Assembly (NCBI GenBank): GCA_024277695.1
Contig: JAJRUR010000033.1
Coordinates: forward strand, 1 to 7,467
Direction of reading: 5' to 3'
Length of the DNA stretch: 7,467 nt
From: Bacteroidota bacterium
GTDB taxonomy: Bacteria; Bacteroidota; Bacteroidia; Chitinophagales; Saprospiraceae
The notes beneath the pieces were generated by a model. It saw only the letters and a program-made list of their open reading frames with translations, did no database searches and was not told where the DNA came from. Positions 6,276 through 7,467 of the stretch are shown piece after piece. Position numbers and translations under genes: made by a program. Every line of letters starts with the position of its first letter. The first letter of the stretch is position 1.

Positions 6276-6617
6276 ATGAAATCACTCAGAATTTTTTTAT
6301 TCAGCGTACTTTTTCTTAGTTTTTTTGTTTCTTTTGCATTTGCATCCGATGTGACGGGCGACCCTGACCAGGCATTGCGCTCCAAAATCGTGCATTTGAT
6401 CGGGACACCCGACTTATCTCGGTCAGGGCAAGACATTCAGGCCAAAATTGTGTTTACCATCAACCAAGAAAAGGAAATCGTCGTACTCCAAGTAGTCACT
6501 ACGGACAGAGGAGCAGAGGATTATATCAAACATAAGCTCAATTACCAATCTGTTCCTTTCGATGGTATAAAAGCCGGTGAGCGTTATATCCTGCATATCC
6601 GTTTCAAAGCCAAGTAA
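6276..6617 (+). CDS. Small secreted protein resembling a lone TonB C-terminal-like domain
   Basis: A 113-residue protein with a clear Sec signal peptide: basic start (K2, R5), hydrophobic core about 6-20, and a likely cleavage after AFA (residue 23). The mature part of about 90 residues reads as beta-alpha-beta: AKIVFTINQEKEIVVLQVVT (56-75), a helix EDYIKHKLN (81-89), then a strand near YILHIRFKAK at the end. That order resembles the TonB C-terminal fold, and similar small exported proteins are recalled from Bacteroidota. There is no transmembrane anchor or proline-rich linker, so it is not a functional TonB by itself. A location in the periplasm is inferred. It sits 150 nt after recX and probably has its own promoter; the upstream region is very AT-rich (T9 at 6240-6248), but I see no clean TAnnTTTG box. 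Confidence 0.75.
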   Translation: MKSLRIFLFSVLFLSFFVSFAFASDVTGDPDQALRSKIVHLIGTPDLSRSGQDIQAKIVFTINQEKEIVVLQVVTTDRGAEDYIKHKLNYQSVPFDGIKAGERYILHIRFKAK

Positions 6618-6638
6618 TTTTCATCTATACGAGTGCAT

Positions 6639-6683
6639 AAAGCCCGGCTTCGTTGCATACAATACGCGGCTTAGGCTTTTTTT
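6639..6683 (+). terminator. Possible terminator of the small secreted-protein gene
   Basis: AAAGCC (6639-6644) can pair with GGCTTT (6674-6679), with seven T residues at 6677-6683. The loop is long (29 nt) and a competing compact inverted repeat AAGCC-C-GGCTT (6640-6650) exists, so the fold is uncertain. The position, 21 nt after the stop, is right for termination. Confidence 0.35.
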
Positions 6684-6853
6684 GGGCTTATAGAGTTGCT
6701 AAGCCAATAAAATTAGGAATCCTACAGCACTATGGATCGTTTTTTTTTAAATAGGCAACTCAAAGGCTTGGAAGGTAGCTATGAGATCTCGGTTCTTTAA
6801 TTTTGGTCAAAAGAAATCTTGATCTTGGATATATCCACCGAGTTAGTTCAGTG

Positions 6854-6893
6854 CTTTTTGGCTGCCTCCGCGGTGCGGAGGTCAGCTAAAAAG
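6854..6893. repeat. Long near-perfect hairpin (18 bp, 3-nt loop), class unknown
   Basis: CTTTTT (6854-6859) pairs with AAAAAG (6888-6893), G6860 wobbles with T6887, GCTG (6861-6864) pairs with CAGC (6883-6886), and CCTCCGC (6865-6871) pairs with GCGGAGG (6875-6881); the only bulge is T6882 and the loop is GGT. The T-run lies in the 5' arm and the A-run in the 3' arm on either strand, opposite to an intrinsic terminator's tail. The GC-rich tip contrasts with the AT-rich surroundings. It may be an interspersed REP-like repeat, a transcript-end stabiliser or an RNA element; it lies 59 nt beyond the ybeY stop. Confidence 0.7.
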
Positions 6894-6952
6894 TGTCAGT
6901 AGCCTGCAGCATGTATTTTGATGGCTTGTAACCGAAAGTGTTTGCAGTAGGT

Positions 6953-7384
6953 TTAAGAGAAAGTATCCAGATAGGTATTTTCTTTGGTCCTCATCCGCTT
7001 TTGCTCTGCAGAGGTTTTATCTCCATAGCCGCACATGTGCAGTAAACCGTGGACCATGACCCTTCTAAGCTCTCGATCAAAAGGCTCCTCCAACCGGGAG
7101 GCGTTTTCTTTGACCCGCTCTACACTGATAAAAATCTCTGCTTGGATGGGATCGTACTGATAGGGAAAAGTAATGATATCCGTCAGATCATCATGCTGAA
7201 GAAAATCCATATTGATCTGCAGCAATGCTCTGTCCGAACAAAAGATATATCTCAACTTATCTATGTTTTTGTGTTCTGAAAGAGCGACGGAAAATAGCCA
7301 TTTTGAGATGTGGTATTCCGAAGTCAAACGGAAGGAAGACAAGTCATAGTCGAAAGTAATGTGTGCGGATGTGTCTTTTAACAT
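6953..7384 (-). CDS. ybeY: Endoribonuclease YbeY (rRNA maturation factor)
   Basis: A 143-residue YbeY, a single-strand endoribonuclease for 16S rRNA 3'-end maturation and 70S ribosome quality control in the cytosol. The family's substrate-side motif is present as LQINMDFLQHDDLTDIITFPY (LQIN at 55-58, TDIITF at 68-73), and the metal site as HGLLHMCGYGDK with H112 and H116. The third zinc ligand, usually His in GYDH, is replaced here: the motif reads GYGDK (G119-K123, Asp at 122). I recall GY-x-DK as common in Bacteroidota YbeY, so this is probably lineage-typical rather than inactivating. The ATG at 7384 overlaps the stop of the upstream anti-sigma kinase gene (ATGTTAA), suggesting coupled translation. 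No promoter is needed at this junction. Confidence 0.92.
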   Translation of the reverse strand: MLKDTSAHITFDYDLSSFRLTSEYHISKWLFSVALSEHKNIDKLRYIFCSDRALLQINMDFLQHDDLTDIITFPYQYDPIQAEIFISVERVKENASRLEEPFDRELRRVMVHGLLHMCGYGDKTSAEQKRMRTKENTYLDTFS

Positions 7385-7467
7385 AGATTAAAAAAAATCT
7401 CTACAGTTCTACCTTCGTCCATATAAGAAATTTCGTCTGCGAGCGACTTCATGAGAAAGACTCCTCG
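7378..7467 (-). CDS. RsbW/SpoIIAB-like anti-sigma serine/threonine kinase, C-terminal fragment
   Basis: Only the last 29 codons are in the window; the start lies beyond the right edge. The residues begin RGVFLMKSLADEIS, the end of the G-box region of GHKL-fold ATPases of the RsbW/SpoIIAB type (GRGxxLMKxLxDEV), and finish with a strand GRTVEIFFNLC, also characteristic. Such proteins bind and phosphorylate anti-sigma-factor antagonists or hold sigma factors; in Bacteroidota they are often small standalone ATP-binding proteins whose partner is unclear. The stop codon (7378-7380) lies inside the ybeY start region, a 7-nt overlap, so the two are likely one operon. The catalytic N-box is not visible here. 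The family is well supported for so short a piece, the partner is not. Confidence 0.75.
   Translation of the reverse strand, partial: RGVFLMKSLADEISYMDEGRTVEIFFNLC

Larger units (their letters stand above)
6618..6952. other. 335-nt convergent non-coding gap
   Basis: No gene of normal coding character is visible on either strand. The gap holds a possible plus-strand terminator (6639-6683), small dyads TAGGAATCCTA (6714-6724), GAGATCTC (6783-6790) and GGATATATCC (6827-6836), a T9 run (6740-6748), a 22-codon open frame (6732-6800) and a long hairpin (6854-6893). Both neighbours end into it, so its size is more than termination alone requires. Confidence 0.6.

Noticed and set aside
6836..6910. 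A tRNA-like gene, prompted by GAGTTAGTTCAGT next to a strong stem
   Set aside because: No cloverleaf can be drawn: there is no acceptor pairing, no T-loop GTTCGA motif and the strong stem is a single long hairpin.
7049..7279. Plus-strand open frame opposite ybeY
   Set aside because: ybeY motifs are unambiguous on the other strand; this frame is a by-product.
1..7467. CRISPR arrays, insertion sequences, defence islands or prophage genes
   Set aside because: No direct-repeat array, transposase, integrase or defence-family domain was seen in any frame; the gene content is housekeeping.

Overview
The window looks like an ordinary chromosomal segment of a Bacteroidota bacterium, plausibly from the Saprospiria/Chitinophagia side, though I cannot fix the class. 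The evidence is the Bacteroidota-type DsbD C-terminus, LpxH (so a Gram-negative outer membrane), the RecX and YbeY sequence style, no clear Shine-Dalgarno sequences before most starts, and a good match to the Bacteroidota -7 promoter element (TAnnTTTG) in the one clear divergent promoter region. Coding density is high and there are no mobile elements, CRISPR arrays, tRNAs or rRNAs.

Layout, left to right. The 3' end of dsbD (+) is followed by a short GC hairpin with a T-rich tail. Converging on it is a two-gene minus-strand unit, lpxH followed by an unnamed predicted lipoprotein. A roughly 106-bp divergent region then separates lpxH from a plus-strand block: an SDR-fold protein with a degenerate active site, proC, ribA (GTP cyclohydrolase II), a HAD-family hydrolase, recX and a small secreted TonB-C-like protein. 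ribA and the HAD gene overlap by 4 nt and recX follows 16 nt later, so these three are probably one operon. A 335-bp non-coding gap holds a possible terminator and a striking 18-bp hairpin. Converging on it from the right edge, minus strand, is ybeY, preceded by the last 29 codons of an RsbW/SpoIIAB-like anti-sigma kinase gene that overlaps ybeY by 7 nt.

Most genes are housekeeping: periplasmic disulfide reduction (DsbD), lipid A synthesis (LpxH), proline synthesis (ProC), riboflavin synthesis (RibA), RecA control (RecX) and rRNA maturation (YbeY). The most useful functional lead is the HAD phosphatase translationally coupled to ribA: the dephosphorylation step of riboflavin synthesis is done by HAD enzymes in other bacteria. 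The most unexplained sequence structure is the long hairpin at 6854-6893, whose flanks have the wrong polarity for an intrinsic terminator. I see no convincing new multi-gene system here.
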